The notes beneath the pieces are model-generated. The model saw nothing but the letters and a program-made list of their open reading frames with translations. It was not told the DNA's origin and ran no database searches. DNA of 64,000 bases, taken from assembly GCA_016868315.1 (NCBI GenBank), contig VGHE01000004.1, forward strand, positions 124,001 through 188,000, written 5' to 3'. Each line of letters starts with the position of its first letter. Position 1 is the first letter of the stretch. Positions 38,377-46,458 of the stretch are shown here, piece by piece. A program made the position numbers and the translations under genes. This stretch comes from Betaproteobacteria bacterium. GTDB taxonomy: Bacteria > Bdellovibrionota_B > Oligoflexia > Silvanigrellales > Silvanigrellaceae.

Positions 38377-38989
38377 CGTTATACACCAATTTACTGAAGC
38401 GGAGCTGAGCTGTTTGGCCAACACTCACGGGTCCGACCCCGACAGGGGTACCTGTAAAAAATACATCGCCTGCGCAAATGGGGATGAACTGAGACGCGTA
38501 CGCAAGACACTCGGCAGGAGAATGGCTCATCTGTTTGGCACGTGCGTGTTGCTTGAGAACGCCATCGAGCGTGAGTGAAAATTCCTCGTCCGCCAAATTC
38601 GGCAAGTTGCTCAATTCTATCCAGGGGCCAACGACTGCGGCATCGGGGAAGACCTTCCCCGTTGTCCAAGGTGTGCCTTTGTTCTTCGCCTCTTGCTGAA
38701 GATCGCGCAGGGTTATGTCGAGGCCGACAGTGACTGCGCCCATGGCACGTTCTGCCTGTTCAACGGTCATTCGAAATCCGCCGTGGTCGATGCGGAAAAC
38801 GAGCTCAACCTCATGGTGCACCTGCTTCGAGTGTGATGGAAGTGAGAGCTCGATGGTTTCGTTGCTGTTAAAAACGCGCCTCAGCACGCTCGGTGGTTTA
38901 ATAAAAAGCACCGGCTTCTCGGGATGGACGTCACCCAGCTCGGCAGAGTGGTCGGCATAATTCTTCCCAACGCAGATGATTTTATCCAT
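38354..38989 (-). CDS. Fumarylacetoacetate hydrolase (FAH) family protein
   Basis: A short-form FAH fold of 211 residues, like YcgM/FAHD1-type hydrolases or decarboxylases. Metal ligands are the two Glu in HHEVELVFRID and the Asp in GLDITLRDLQ. The family motifs KNYADH, KPPSVL, WTTGKVFPDAAVVGPW and GDVFFTGTPVGVGPV are present. The ATG at 38989 has GGAGG six bases upstream. Substrate is unknown: acylpyruvate hydrolase or oxaloacetate decarboxylase are likelier than true fumarylacetoacetase, which is much longer. Confidence 0.9.
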   Translation of the reverse strand: MDKIICVGKNYADHSAELGDVHPEKPVLFIKPPSVLRRVFNSNETIELSLPSHSKQVHHEVELVFRIDHGGFRMTVEQAERAMGAVTVGLDITLRDLQQEAKNKGTPWTTGKVFPDAAVVGPWIELSNLPNLADEEFSLTLDGVLKQHARAKQMSHSPAECLAYASQFIPICAGDVFFTGTPVGVGPVSVGQTAQLRFSKLVYNVRWTEAV

Positions 38990-39145
38990 GGAGAACCTCC
39001 AGAACATTGACTTCACCGCGGCACTCTAGGAGGGGGCGTGGGTCTTGTCCAGTCACCAAGTCTGACATCTCCGGTATTTGGCGTTGAAACTTTTTTATGG
39101 AAATGCGACCACCTTAGTCTCGCTTTTTGATTGGGATGGCTCTTC

Positions 39146-41350
39146 ATGCAATATCGAAACAATCGTGGTTCAAGCTATCGTCCCAAGCCACCGCGTGGGC
39201 CGGTAAAATTATCTTTTGGCTTGTTGCCCTCTGCTCAGCCAGCCGAGGCACCACCACCGATTCCTGTGCGCAAGCCCGAGGAGCCTGTGTTTACGCGCCA
39301 GGAGATTGTTGGAACACTCGATTTGAAACGTATTCCCTATCACCAGAGCAAGCCACTCTCGCCAGAATATCTCGAGAGGATTCGAAAGAATCTCAAGAAA
39401 ATATATTTGGCAGGAATCACCAGTTCTGGCCGTTCGGTGATCGACTACGTCGATGGTGAATTGCACGTCATGTTTCCCTACGAGCAAAACTCGGTCGAGC
39501 GCATGAAGGGTCTCGACCGCAACGAACGAGCTTGGGATCCCGATCAAAAATTGTGGCGCGTTTTTATCGGTTCATTTGACTCAGTTTTCGAAACAATGGG
39601 TCGTGGCTTCAAGCTGACGGATTCGGCCTATAAGGCCATAAATGAATTCGTTGCATCGAATTATTACGCACACTTTGAAATGGGCTTTCTTGGAAAGTTG
39701 ACCCTGCGAGAGAAGTGGTTCGAAGAGCTAGAGAATCTCTCGACGCAGCGCGTGAAGTTCGGCAGTTCATTCGCGCAGCTCCAGAAAATGCAAGCAGACC
39801 ACTTCGATAACGAGGTTCAGCGCGCGGTTGTGCGTTGGCGGGCCGCGTTGGAAAAATATTCCTTTGGTCGCAAGCCTTATCATCACCAGCGCACGGGTAT
39901 TGAATTTCTTTTGGCCAATCCGGCCGCCGCACTTTTGGATGAAATGGGTTGCGGTAAGACCTTCCAGATTGCATCTGCCTTGGGAGTTCTTTTTCAGGAA
40001 ACCGATATTGACCGCGCTCTTATTGTGGTGCCGATGTCTTTGCTCAAGACCTGGCAAGAAGAGCTCAAGCTCTCCATTAGCATACCCTTTCAGGTTATCG
40101 GCGGAACACCGGCACAGCGTGCTAAGGGTCTCAATAGTTCAGCTCCTATCTTTCTCGTGCACTACGAAGGATTGCGCCTTGAGGAAGAAAAACTCCGTGA
40201 GTGGATGGAGAATGGTCGCTGCGCGATGGTCTTCGATGAAAGCCAGCGTATCAAGAATCTTCAGGCACAAACCACACAAGCTGCGTTACGTCTGCGTCCG
40301 GTTGCACAGCGTTGTATTATCGCAACGGGTACTCCGATTGCTAACCGCCCACTCGACCTCTTTTCGCAGTATCAGGTCATGGACAAGGGCGAGACGTTCG
40401 GCAAGAGCTTTCCTGCATTCAAGAACACTTTCTGTGAGATGGAAGTTCAGAAAATCAATGTTGGTCGCAAGACCATTCGTGTTGAGAAGTTTATCGGAAC
40501 TCGCAATCCGGATGAGTTGCAGGCGAGTATCTTGCGCACAAGTTTGCGTCGCCTAAAGAACGAAGTGCTCGACCTTCCGCCTGTTGTTTTCAAAGACTTT
40601 ATTGTTGAGTTGAAGGCCGAGCAGAAGCACGTGTATGCCCAAATGCGCGATCACCTGAAGGTCGAGATTGGCAACATGTCTGAAAAAGAGATTACTGCGA
40701 ATGCTTCAAATCTGGTTGTGAAGCTGTTGCGCTTGTCTCAGATTTCGTCCAACCCCTTGTTGTTGAGTCCTGAATACAAAGGCTCTAACGCAAAGCTCTC
40801 CGAACTTGAAGATCTGCTTGAGGACACCTTTTCAGACGATACGAAGAAGGTCATTCTGTGGTCGCATTACGTCGACAACGTCCGCCATCTGCAGACGCTC
40901 TATGCCGAGAAATATGGAGCCGTTGCGCATACGGGTGAGATGACCGTTGAAGAGCGGCAGGCAAGCGTTAAAAACTTCCAGGACAATCCTGCGTGTCGCT
41001 TGTTTATTGCCACACCCCAGTCTGCCAAAGAAGGCCTCACGCTTCTGCCTCGCGATGGAAAAATGGTCGCTGATACCATGGTCTATCTTGATTTGAGCTT
41101 CGACAGCGCATCATATGTACAGTCGCAGGCGCGGTTCCACCGTATCGGCCAGCAAGCAGTGCGCTGTTTGGTGATTCATCTGATTGCCGAGAGCACGGTG
41201 GATGAATACATCCGGAATACTGTTCTTGAAAAACTCAAAACTGCAACCCAGGTTTTGGATGCGGGCTTGGGCGAAGGAACGCTGGCAGAGAACGTTATTG
41301 AAAGCAAAGTTCAGCTCAACAAAAAAGAATTGCTCGAGGCACTGCTCTGA
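39146..41350 (+). CDS. SNF2-family DEAD/DEAH-box helicase with HARP-like N-terminal region
   Basis: A 734-residue SNF2 ATPase. Motif I is LLDEMGCGKT, motif II is DESQ instead of DEAH, motif III ATGTPIANR, motif V-VI region includes VYLDLSFDSASYVQSQARFHRIGQ. The about 230 residues ahead of it contain a segment ERAWDPDQKLWRVF followed by FDSVFETMGRGFKLT, which resembles HARP/SMARCAL1-type DNA-annealing modules. A role in DNA repair or fork remodelling is inference. I prefer the ATG at 39146; a TTG at 39131 would add five residues. It ends eight bases before a convergent lipoprotein gene. Confidence 0.85.
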   Translation: MQYRNNRGSSYRPKPPRGPVKLSFGLLPSAQPAEAPPPIPVRKPEEPVFTRQEIVGTLDLKRIPYHQSKPLSPEYLERIRKNLKKIYLAGITSSGRSVIDYVDGELHVMFPYEQNSVERMKGLDRNERAWDPDQKLWRVFIGSFDSVFETMGRGFKLTDSAYKAINEFVASNYYAHFEMGFLGKLTLREKWFEELENLSTQRVKFGSSFAQLQKMQADHFDNEVQRAVVRWRAALEKYSFGRKPYHHQRTGIEFLLANPAAALLDEMGCGKTFQIASALGVLFQETDIDRALIVVPMSLLKTWQEELKLSISIPFQVIGGTPAQRAKGLNSSAPIFLVHYEGLRLEEEKLREWMENGRCAMVFDESQRIKNLQAQTTQAALRLRPVAQRCIIATGTPIANRPLDLFSQYQVMDKGETFGKSFPAFKNTFCEMEVQKINVGRKTIRVEKFIGTRNPDELQASILRTSLRRLKNEVLDLPPVVFKDFIVELKAEQKHVYAQMRDHLKVEIGNMSEKEITANASNLVVKLLRLSQISSNPLLLSPEYKGSNAKLSELEDLLEDTFSDDTKKVILWSHYVDNVRHLQTLYAEKYGAVAHTGEMTVEERQASVKNFQDNPACRLFIATPQSAKEGLTLLPRDGKMVADTMVYLDLSFDSASYVQSQARFHRIGQQAVRCLVIHLIAESTVDEYIRNTVLEKLKTATQVLDAGLGEGTLAENVIESKVQLNKKELLEALL

Positions 41351-41358
41351 AAGCTTAC

Positions 41359-42300
41359 TCAGAGGCACGAGCCCGAAGGACAGTTGAGAAACAATTCGCA
41401 GCCCGCAATTATCCCATCGCCGGCAACGGCTGTTGCCCCACCTGTTGCCGCAATCGTGTCGTTGAGGCACGACGGAAGTGTGTAGGTTCCAATTTTTTGG
41501 TTGGCCGGAATTGTGCAGCCCTTGTCAGCGTTCGTGCGGAGTTTGCTGACCTGCTGACTCACTGTGTTGAGTGAATCTTTGCCCTCAGAGCTTGGAAAGC
41601 ACTCCGATACGGTTGTCATTGCAGAGCTAAAGTCGCTTGAAATAGTGCCTAGGTTGTTGATGCTTGCCGAGACTTCTTCGGCGGTGGTGTTGATGGTCGA
41701 TGTGGAAGCGCTGCAGGTAGTTCCGGCACCGCTGCCGAGTTTACTTGGAAGGCCGTTCAGTGTTGTTTGAACCGTGGTGATGCTCTGTTGCAGATTCTTG
41801 AGAGTCGGTACGGTGTATATGCCCGCGGTCAGGCACCGTTGGAAGATGATGCCCGAAGCGCGTTTGTCTGGCGCCTTATCGAGTATTTCAATCGATTTTT
41901 TGATGCGTGAGAGTTGTGCGGCGGTGAAATTAGGCAGTGCATTTGAAAGCGAATTGAAAACGCTGTTTCCTGCAGAGTTTGCCTGTGTGCCGGTTGAGGT
42001 GGTCGTTGATGCTGACTTAATCGAGTTGACCGTGAGGTCGAAGAGTCCAATGCCTGCGGTGCTCGCAAGGGCAATGGCGTAGAGGCTAGCGCTCTCATTG
42101 CTTGCTTCTTTGCCCCATAATTTTTCTGCCGATAAGACTGCGTCTTCATAATCGCCACCGTTCAGCAGCATGATTGTCTGCTCTTTGAGCGCGGCTGCCG
42201 TTTCTTTGCTTGATATCGGACGGTAGAGACTCGTTCCGCATGAGTTCAATACGCTTGTTGCTGCGCACATCATTACAACAGTGAGGCTGTTGAATGTCAT
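41359..42300 (-). CDS. Predicted lipoprotein of unknown function
   Basis: A 313-residue protein with a signal sequence ending in the lipobox VLNSC before GTSLYRP, so probably a lipoprotein. The first part (ETAAALKEQTIMLLNGGDYEDAVLSAEKL) reads like TPR-type helices. The later part is rich in Ser, Thr and Asn and contains six or more Cys residues near the C terminus, suggesting disulfides in the periplasm. Its ATG overlaps the stop of the receiver-TPR gene (ATGA), so the two are translationally coupled. I do not recognise a family. Confidence 0.8.
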   Translation of the reverse strand: MTFNSLTVVMMCAATSVLNSCGTSLYRPISSKETAAALKEQTIMLLNGGDYEDAVLSAEKLWGKEASNESASLYAIALASTAGIGLFDLTVNSIKSASTTTSTGTQANSAGNSVFNSLSNALPNFTAAQLSRIKKSIEILDKAPDKRASGIIFQRCLTAGIYTVPTLKNLQQSITTVQTTLNGLPSKLGSGAGTTCSASTSTINTTAEEVSASINNLGTISSDFSSAMTTVSECFPSSEGKDSLNTVSQQVSKLRTNADKGCTIPANQKIGTYTLPSCLNDTIAATGGATAVAGDGIIAGCELFLNCPSGSCL

Positions 42301-43247
42301 GATGAGCTCACTTTCTTGGGTGGTGTGGCTCCAGTGAATAGGTTGTAGTTGCGCGTTGCATTCGGATGCAGCTTGATGAAGTTGGGAATGTTATGTTGGA
42401 GTCCCATGAAGTACATCATCCGTGCAAGTGCTTCGGCAGCAATATCTTTGTGGGTCGCATCGTGTTGCATACTGTCGAGAAGTCTTGCGGCTTCATCGAG
42501 TTGTTCGAGCTCGATATGCAGTGTGACCTGATCCCAGATTTTAAAGGAAAGCTCTGGATGCAGGCTCTGAATTCGTTGGTAGCACTTGAGCGTGTTGAAG
42601 TAGAGCGCGTTTTTCTTGAGAAACTCTGCATATTCAGAAAGTACACGGAGATCGCGCGGACGGTCTCGGAGTAGGTGTCGAAAGCGTTCGTTTGCTTTCG
42701 ACATTAGACCCTGCGCCATCTCTACTCGCAGCAATGCGATTTCGGCATGGCGTTTGTATTGTGGAATGTCGCGCAGGCGATTCAGTTGCGCTTCAATCGT
42801 TCCAAAGTGTCCTTGCAGCATGGCCTTTGAAACCTGATGTGCCAGCTTCACCGCAGGGTCGTTGGGTTGCGGTATGACTGCACGCACAATTTTTTCGGCG
42901 TTCGATGACTGAATTGGTTTCTTGATGAGTCCGACCGCTCCGATACTTTGATAGAAGGAGTCGAAGAGTTGATTATCCGAGGGCGCTGTGAAGACGAAGG
43001 GTAACAACTGATGCCCCAGGATTTTGTAGATCCCCTCAAACAGCTGCATTCCATCGTTTGCACCGTCGGAGTGGTCGATGAACACAATCGGCCAGTGGCT
43101 GGTATGAATAAGATTCGAAACTTCGAGAGGATTTGTGGTGACAATGGTTTGTCTGAATCCCATCTTGAAGAGAAATTCTCTTAGGATCTGGACAAATCCA
43201 GAGGCGCGGTCGTCGGCAAATATGATGGCGCGCGGTTGCAGTGACAC
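42297..43247 (-). CDS. Response-regulator receiver domain fused to TPR-like repeats
   Basis: A 316-residue protein with a GTG start. Residues 1-125 form a receiver with the acidic pair in FADDRASGF, the phospho-acceptor Asp in IVFIDHSDGANDGMQLF, Thr/Ser in VFTAPSD and the Lys in LIKKPI, so it is probably phosphorylatable. The rest consists of TPR-like helix pairs (AEIALLRVEMAQGLMSKANERFRHLL, LRVLSEYAEFLKKNALYFNTLKCY). There is no DNA-binding domain, so output should be by protein contact. No histidine kinase is adjacent. It is coupled to the downstream lipoprotein. Confidence 0.85.
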   Translation of the reverse strand: MSLQPRAIIFADDRASGFVQILREFLFKMGFRQTIVTTNPLEVSNLIHTSHWPIVFIDHSDGANDGMQLFEGIYKILGHQLLPFVFTAPSDNQLFDSFYQSIGAVGLIKKPIQSSNAEKIVRAVIPQPNDPAVKLAHQVSKAMLQGHFGTIEAQLNRLRDIPQYKRHAEIALLRVEMAQGLMSKANERFRHLLRDRPRDLRVLSEYAEFLKKNALYFNTLKCYQRIQSLHPELSFKIWDQVTLHIELEQLDEAARLLDSMQHDATHKDIAAEALARMMYFMGLQHNIPNFIKLHPNATRNYNLFTGATPPKKVSSS

Positions 43248-43416
43248 CTGCTTTTCATCTCCTTGTGCACGATCCCATGACCGTTCAAATTCCAGTGTAT
43301 TTTAGGCCAGTTTTGTTGGGCAGGAAAAAATTTTGCATTTGGCTAGAGTTCTGGCGATCGGCTGGTCTGCATTTCTTGCGTTCTGCGGCCGATATCAGCT
43401 GTATGGGGGAGCAATT

Positions 43417-44673
43417 GTGAAGTGCGTTTGGTTCAGATGTCTTGTTTGGAGCAGCGGATGTCTTGCCGGATTGAACTTCGGCGGGGCTGCTTTGGCTGCG
43501 GAGCTCTTGCCACCCGAACGCCAGGTGCGTGGCATGCGGTCTCTTGGACTAGGAGTCTCACCCGTGGCTCTTTCGGGGGGCACATCCCAAGGTGAGGCGA
43601 TGTACAACAACCCGGCCTGGGTCGGCGTTGATAGCAAGGAATCTCAGAAGAATATTTTGCGTGGTCTTTATTTCCCGGGGCTGACGGTAGGCGCCAATGG
43701 AACGACCCGGGCTTTGGCGCGGGCGTATTTCAATGGAAATGGTTCCACCCAACGGTCAATCGAGAATTTTCTTAAGGCAGCACAAAACGAGCAGACTCCA
43801 TACGGTTACTTTGAGATGGCTCCAAGCCTGACCCTTCTGCGCTTGCAGTGGGGGTTGTTCGCCCGCGCCCAGGTTGAGGGATATGTGCTGCTTCCCACAG
43901 AGACGACCACTGCGAGTTCCGATGCGCCGGGAGCAGGACGGATATCCACCGATGTTTTTGCCCTGACCAGCTCAGCTCCGCAGATGAACGTCAGCGCTCT
44001 CCTGGAGCGCGGAACGGCTCTTTCGTTTTCTGTTCCCTACAAGAACACGGGCGTGAATTTAGGTGTGACTGTGCGCCCGACGTGGCGTACCGAGTATTCA
44101 GGTCAGGTCAGTCTCTCGGAGCCCTTGGCCGAGGCAACTGCAAAGGATCTGCGCGCGAAATTTAATGAAACGCGCGGCGTGCCAGTCGATTTTGGGGTGA
44201 GTGTGCGATTGCCCCGCTTTAGGATGCGCCCAACCTTTGGTTTGAAGGTCGAGGATGTTGGTGACACCTATTATCGGGCAGTCAGCGCGGCACACCGTGA
44301 TGTGTTTCAAAAAAGCAACCTGAGTGTGGGCTTTGCAGGTTGGATTTTTCAGGAAAAAAACCTGGCTTCGCAGTGCTCTTTGGCGGGGCATCATTTGAAC
44401 GACGGACGCTTTGCGCTAAAGTCAGTCTTGGGTTTGGGATGTGAGATTCACGTTAAAGGCCAGGTTGAGGGCGATATGGTCGTGGGTGCGCCGCTCGTGG
44501 CTCGTGTGGGGTACAACTCGCTTGGTTTGGCCTACGGCTTGAGTTGGGAGACTCCGATTGCTGCGGTGGAGATTGCGAGTCAGGGAGCCCTTATTCAGGC
44601 TCCTGAGGGTGCTCAGGACCGCACCGACAGAAGATACTTCTTGCGCCTGAGCGTTGATGCTAGCCGCGAGTGA
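43417..44673 (+). CDS. Predicted outer-membrane beta-barrel-type protein
   Basis: About 418 residues. The GTG at 43417 has GGGGGAG five bases upstream and begins a good signal peptide (WFRCLVWSSGCLAGLNFGGAALA before AELLPPERQ). The frame is open to a TTG at 43333, which has a weaker site. The mature part has many alternating-polarity strands (FGVSVRLPRFRMRPTFGLKVED, VGYNSLGLAYGLSWETP) and a C-terminal strand YFLRLSV, as in outer-membrane proteins. An early GSGT-type motif (SPVALSGGTSQGEAMYNNPA) resembles FadL/TraF-like proteins. Function is unknown. Confidence 0.75.
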   Translation: MKCVWFRCLVWSSGCLAGLNFGGAALAAELLPPERQVRGMRSLGLGVSPVALSGGTSQGEAMYNNPAWVGVDSKESQKNILRGLYFPGLTVGANGTTRALARAYFNGNGSTQRSIENFLKAAQNEQTPYGYFEMAPSLTLLRLQWGLFARAQVEGYVLLPTETTTASSDAPGAGRISTDVFALTSSAPQMNVSALLERGTALSFSVPYKNTGVNLGVTVRPTWRTEYSGQVSLSEPLAEATAKDLRAKFNETRGVPVDFGVSVRLPRFRMRPTFGLKVEDVGDTYYRAVSAAHRDVFQKSNLSVGFAGWIFQEKNLASQCSLAGHHLNDGRFALKSVLGLGCEIHVKGQVEGDMVVGAPLVARVGYNSLGLAYGLSWETPIAAVEIASQGALIQAPEGAQDRTDRRYFLRLSVDASRE

Positions 44674-44674
44674 T

Positions 44675-44703
44675 TTGCACGCTGCCTAGGCTTCGTCTAT
44701 AGA
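44675..44703 (+). promoter_or_regulatory. Sigma-70-type promoter for tRNA-Leu
   Basis: TTGCAC (44675-44680) and TATAGA (44698-44703) are separated by exactly 17 bases and lie about 30 bases before the tRNA 5' end, between the preceding stop codon and the tRNA. Confidence 0.7.
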
Positions 44704-44735
44704 GTGAGGCTCGGGTTTGAATGAAACCCAGTTTT

Positions 44736-44820
44736 GCGGACGTGGCGAAATTGGTAGACGCACTGGTCTTAGAAGCCAGCGCCGAGAGGCATGTGAGTTC
44801 GAGTCTCACCGTCCGCACCA
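44736..44820 (+). tRNA. tRNA-Leu (anticodon TAG)
   Basis: An 85-base class II tRNA. Acceptor GCGGACG pairs with CGTCCGC, with discriminator A and encoded CCA. The anticodon loop CTTAGAA has anticodon TAG at 44770-44772. The variable arm (CGCCGAGAGGCAT) and the T loop GTTCGAGTC are regular. A run of seven T residues (44824-44830) follows and may end transcription. Confidence 0.96.
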
Positions 44821-44833
44821 ACCTTTTTTTGAA

Positions 44834-45580
44834 TCAGCGCGCGCGTTGTTGCGATGAGAGCAAGTTTTTTCTGAATGAGTTGAGCAGATTTAAAACTGCC
44901 GGCTGTTGTGCATCCTGGCAGGCCTGGAGATACCCCATCAGAACACAGGCAGCTTTGCGCATAATATCTTCATTTGCAGTTGTGTCCTGTGATGCTGCCC
45001 CCGAGGAATTGTTTTTTGCTTCAGAGGAAACAAAAGTGAGCAGCTTTCCAGACCGGAGCTCTGCAGTTCGATATGAATCTTTTTCTCTGTAGGTAATAAC
45101 AGCTTCATCGACCGTGTTAGGTGTAGATTTGCTCATGTGCATGACCACGTCAGTCGGGCCATCACCACGGAAGCACATCCATTCAGGTGAATCATAAGGT
45201 GGCTTGAGGACACTGCGGTCGAGCGGATTAAGGTGTTCTCCCATGCGCATGAATTCGATGAATCGACGCAGGAAAATCAGAACACTCGCAGTGTCATGGC
45301 AGAACGCATAGCCGAGGCGTTGTTTGCTTTCAAAAACGCGGACAGCACGACCAGAGGTGCTCACGCCTAGGATGACCACTTCAACATCGGTCGTTTTGGG
45401 AAGTGTGTCACACAGGGATTCATGTTCAGGCTTGTCGATGGCAACTGAAAATCCACCGTAGCTAATGTCCATGAGAGGTAACATGATGGATTTTTCAAAG
45501 ACCGCGTGTCCACTCGCCGTATCATGAGAGAGAGCGTACCGCTGTGAGACTCGGCGTTCAGATAATTTTGGTGCAGCCAT
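44834..45580 (-). CDS. PilZ-domain protein (probable c-di-GMP binding)
   Basis: About 248 residues from the ATG at 45580, which has GGGAG nine bases upstream; a GTG at 45634 would add 18 residues. The N-terminal PilZ domain has the Arg motif ERRVSQRYAL and the DxSxxG motif as DISYGGF, followed by GVSTSGRAVRVFESKQRLGYAF. Both c-di-GMP-binding motifs look intact. The C-terminal 130 residues, including RFIEFMRMGEHLNPL and a Ser/Asn-rich linker before a helical tail, match nothing I know. A role in motility or envelope control is inferred from the domain. It ends close to the convergent tRNA-Leu. Confidence 0.85.
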   Translation of the reverse strand: MAAPKLSERRVSQRYALSHDTASGHAVFEKSIMLPLMDISYGGFSVAIDKPEHESLCDTLPKTTDVEVVILGVSTSGRAVRVFESKQRLGYAFCHDTASVLIFLRRFIEFMRMGEHLNPLDRSVLKPPYDSPEWMCFRGDGPTDVVMHMSKSTPNTVDEAVITYREKDSYRTAELRSGKLLTFVSSEAKNNSSGAASQDTTANEDIMRKAACVLMGYLQACQDAQQPAVLNLLNSFRKNLLSSQQRAR

Positions 45581-45686
45581 GCGAAACATCTCCCAAAGGG
45601 GCTTCGATTCGGATTGAACCGTCTTGAACGGCACACCGAACCAACGCTCCCATTAGGTTAGCACCCTGCGCTTCTCGACACACAGA

Positions 45687-45711
45687 CGGGGGGTGTCAAA
45701 GTCTCCCCCCG
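45687..45711. other. Perfect GC stem-loop upstream of the PilZ gene
   Basis: CGGGGGG (45687-45693) and CCCCCCG (45705-45711) form a perfect 7-bp stem with an 11-base loop. No T run follows on either strand. On the minus strand TATAAT (45720-45715) lies just upstream, so the hairpin would sit at the start of the PilZ transcript or at the end of the secreted-protein transcript. The palindrome CAAATTAATTTG (45723-45734) lies next to it. Confidence 0.6.
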
Positions 45712-45758
45712 CAATTATAAATCAAATTAATTTGGAGTGTTTGAGGGTTTCACAGTCC

Positions 45759-46346
45759 TCAAATTTCACCGATCTCAATGACTTCGTAGTCGGCCGAGAT
45801 GATTTCAATGTTTTGCCATGCAGCAAAGCAGCTGCCATCGATCAGTGTTCCGATGAACGTCCCGTCCGCATCCACGATGCGACAGAGAGATTTGATTTCG
45901 GTCTGTTGTGCCGTGATTTGTCGCTGACCCCCAAAAAGCACGTTGTCGCCTTCGGGTTGCGACAGCACAAAAGGGTATCTCGTATTTCCAGAAACCCAGC
46001 GCGGTTGGAGATCGCCACCGAGAAGGTCGAAACCTATCCCGATGCTGTGTCCGCGTCCGAGAGCGCGTGAGTAGTAGTGGCAGGTTCCCAGGTGAAATCC
46101 ACCATAGTTCCAACCGCCGAGATTGTCGGACAACCGGCAGATGCGAATGTCCGAGCGGCCGTAGTCGGTTGAGTTCCACCAACCTCCGATGATGATACTT
46201 GGAGGGGGATTGATGAAGCCGGGGCGTGGCATCCGAGGCGACCAGGGTTGCCAATAGAGGGGCTGTGCCCAAGCCGAGGCCAGAGGTGCTGCCAGAGTCG
46301 CAAGAAGCAAAGATGAGGCAAGGAATTTCCGCAGATTGAATTTCAT
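45759..46346 (-). CDS. Secreted protein with possible DM9/DUF3421-like repeats
   Basis: A 195-residue protein. The ATG at 46346 has AAGGAG six bases upstream and opens a clear signal peptide (RKFLASSLLLATLAAPLASAWA before QPLYW). The mature part begins with a Pro/Trp-rich segment. Two similar units follow. One is CRLSDNLGGWNYGGFHLGTCHYY...IGFDLL and the other is CRIVDADGTFIGTLIDGSCFAAW...ADYEVI. The second resembles the DM9/DUF3421 pattern (Cys-Arg, Gly-Lys-turn, Cys, then YEVL), a lectin-like fold in animals and some bacteria. This match is by eye and uncertain. Confidence 0.7.
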   Translation of the reverse strand: MKFNLRKFLASSLLLATLAAPLASAWAQPLYWQPWSPRMPRPGFINPPPSIIIGGWWNSTDYGRSDIRICRLSDNLGGWNYGGFHLGTCHYYSRALGRGHSIGIGFDLLGGDLQPRWVSGNTRYPFVLSQPEGDNVLFGGQRQITAQQTEIKSLCRIVDADGTFIGTLIDGSCFAAWQNIEIISADYEVIEIGEI

Positions 46347-46458
46347 TTCTGGCTCCTTTGCTGTGTTTTTCACGTTGAGTTGCACGCGGCAACTTGAGCT
46401 CACCATGGCGTGAGAATCGCATGGCGGCCAGTGTGGAGCCTTCGGATTGAGGAATGGT

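Noticed and set aside
39828-40556. 242-codon plus-strand frame inside the SNF2 gene
   Set aside because: It is a shifted-frame shadow. The helicase motifs are in the other frame across the whole interval.
44721-45092. 123-codon plus-strand reading frame over tRNA-Leu
   Set aside because: It runs through the tRNA and antisense to the PilZ gene. It has no ribosome-binding site or recognisable sequence.
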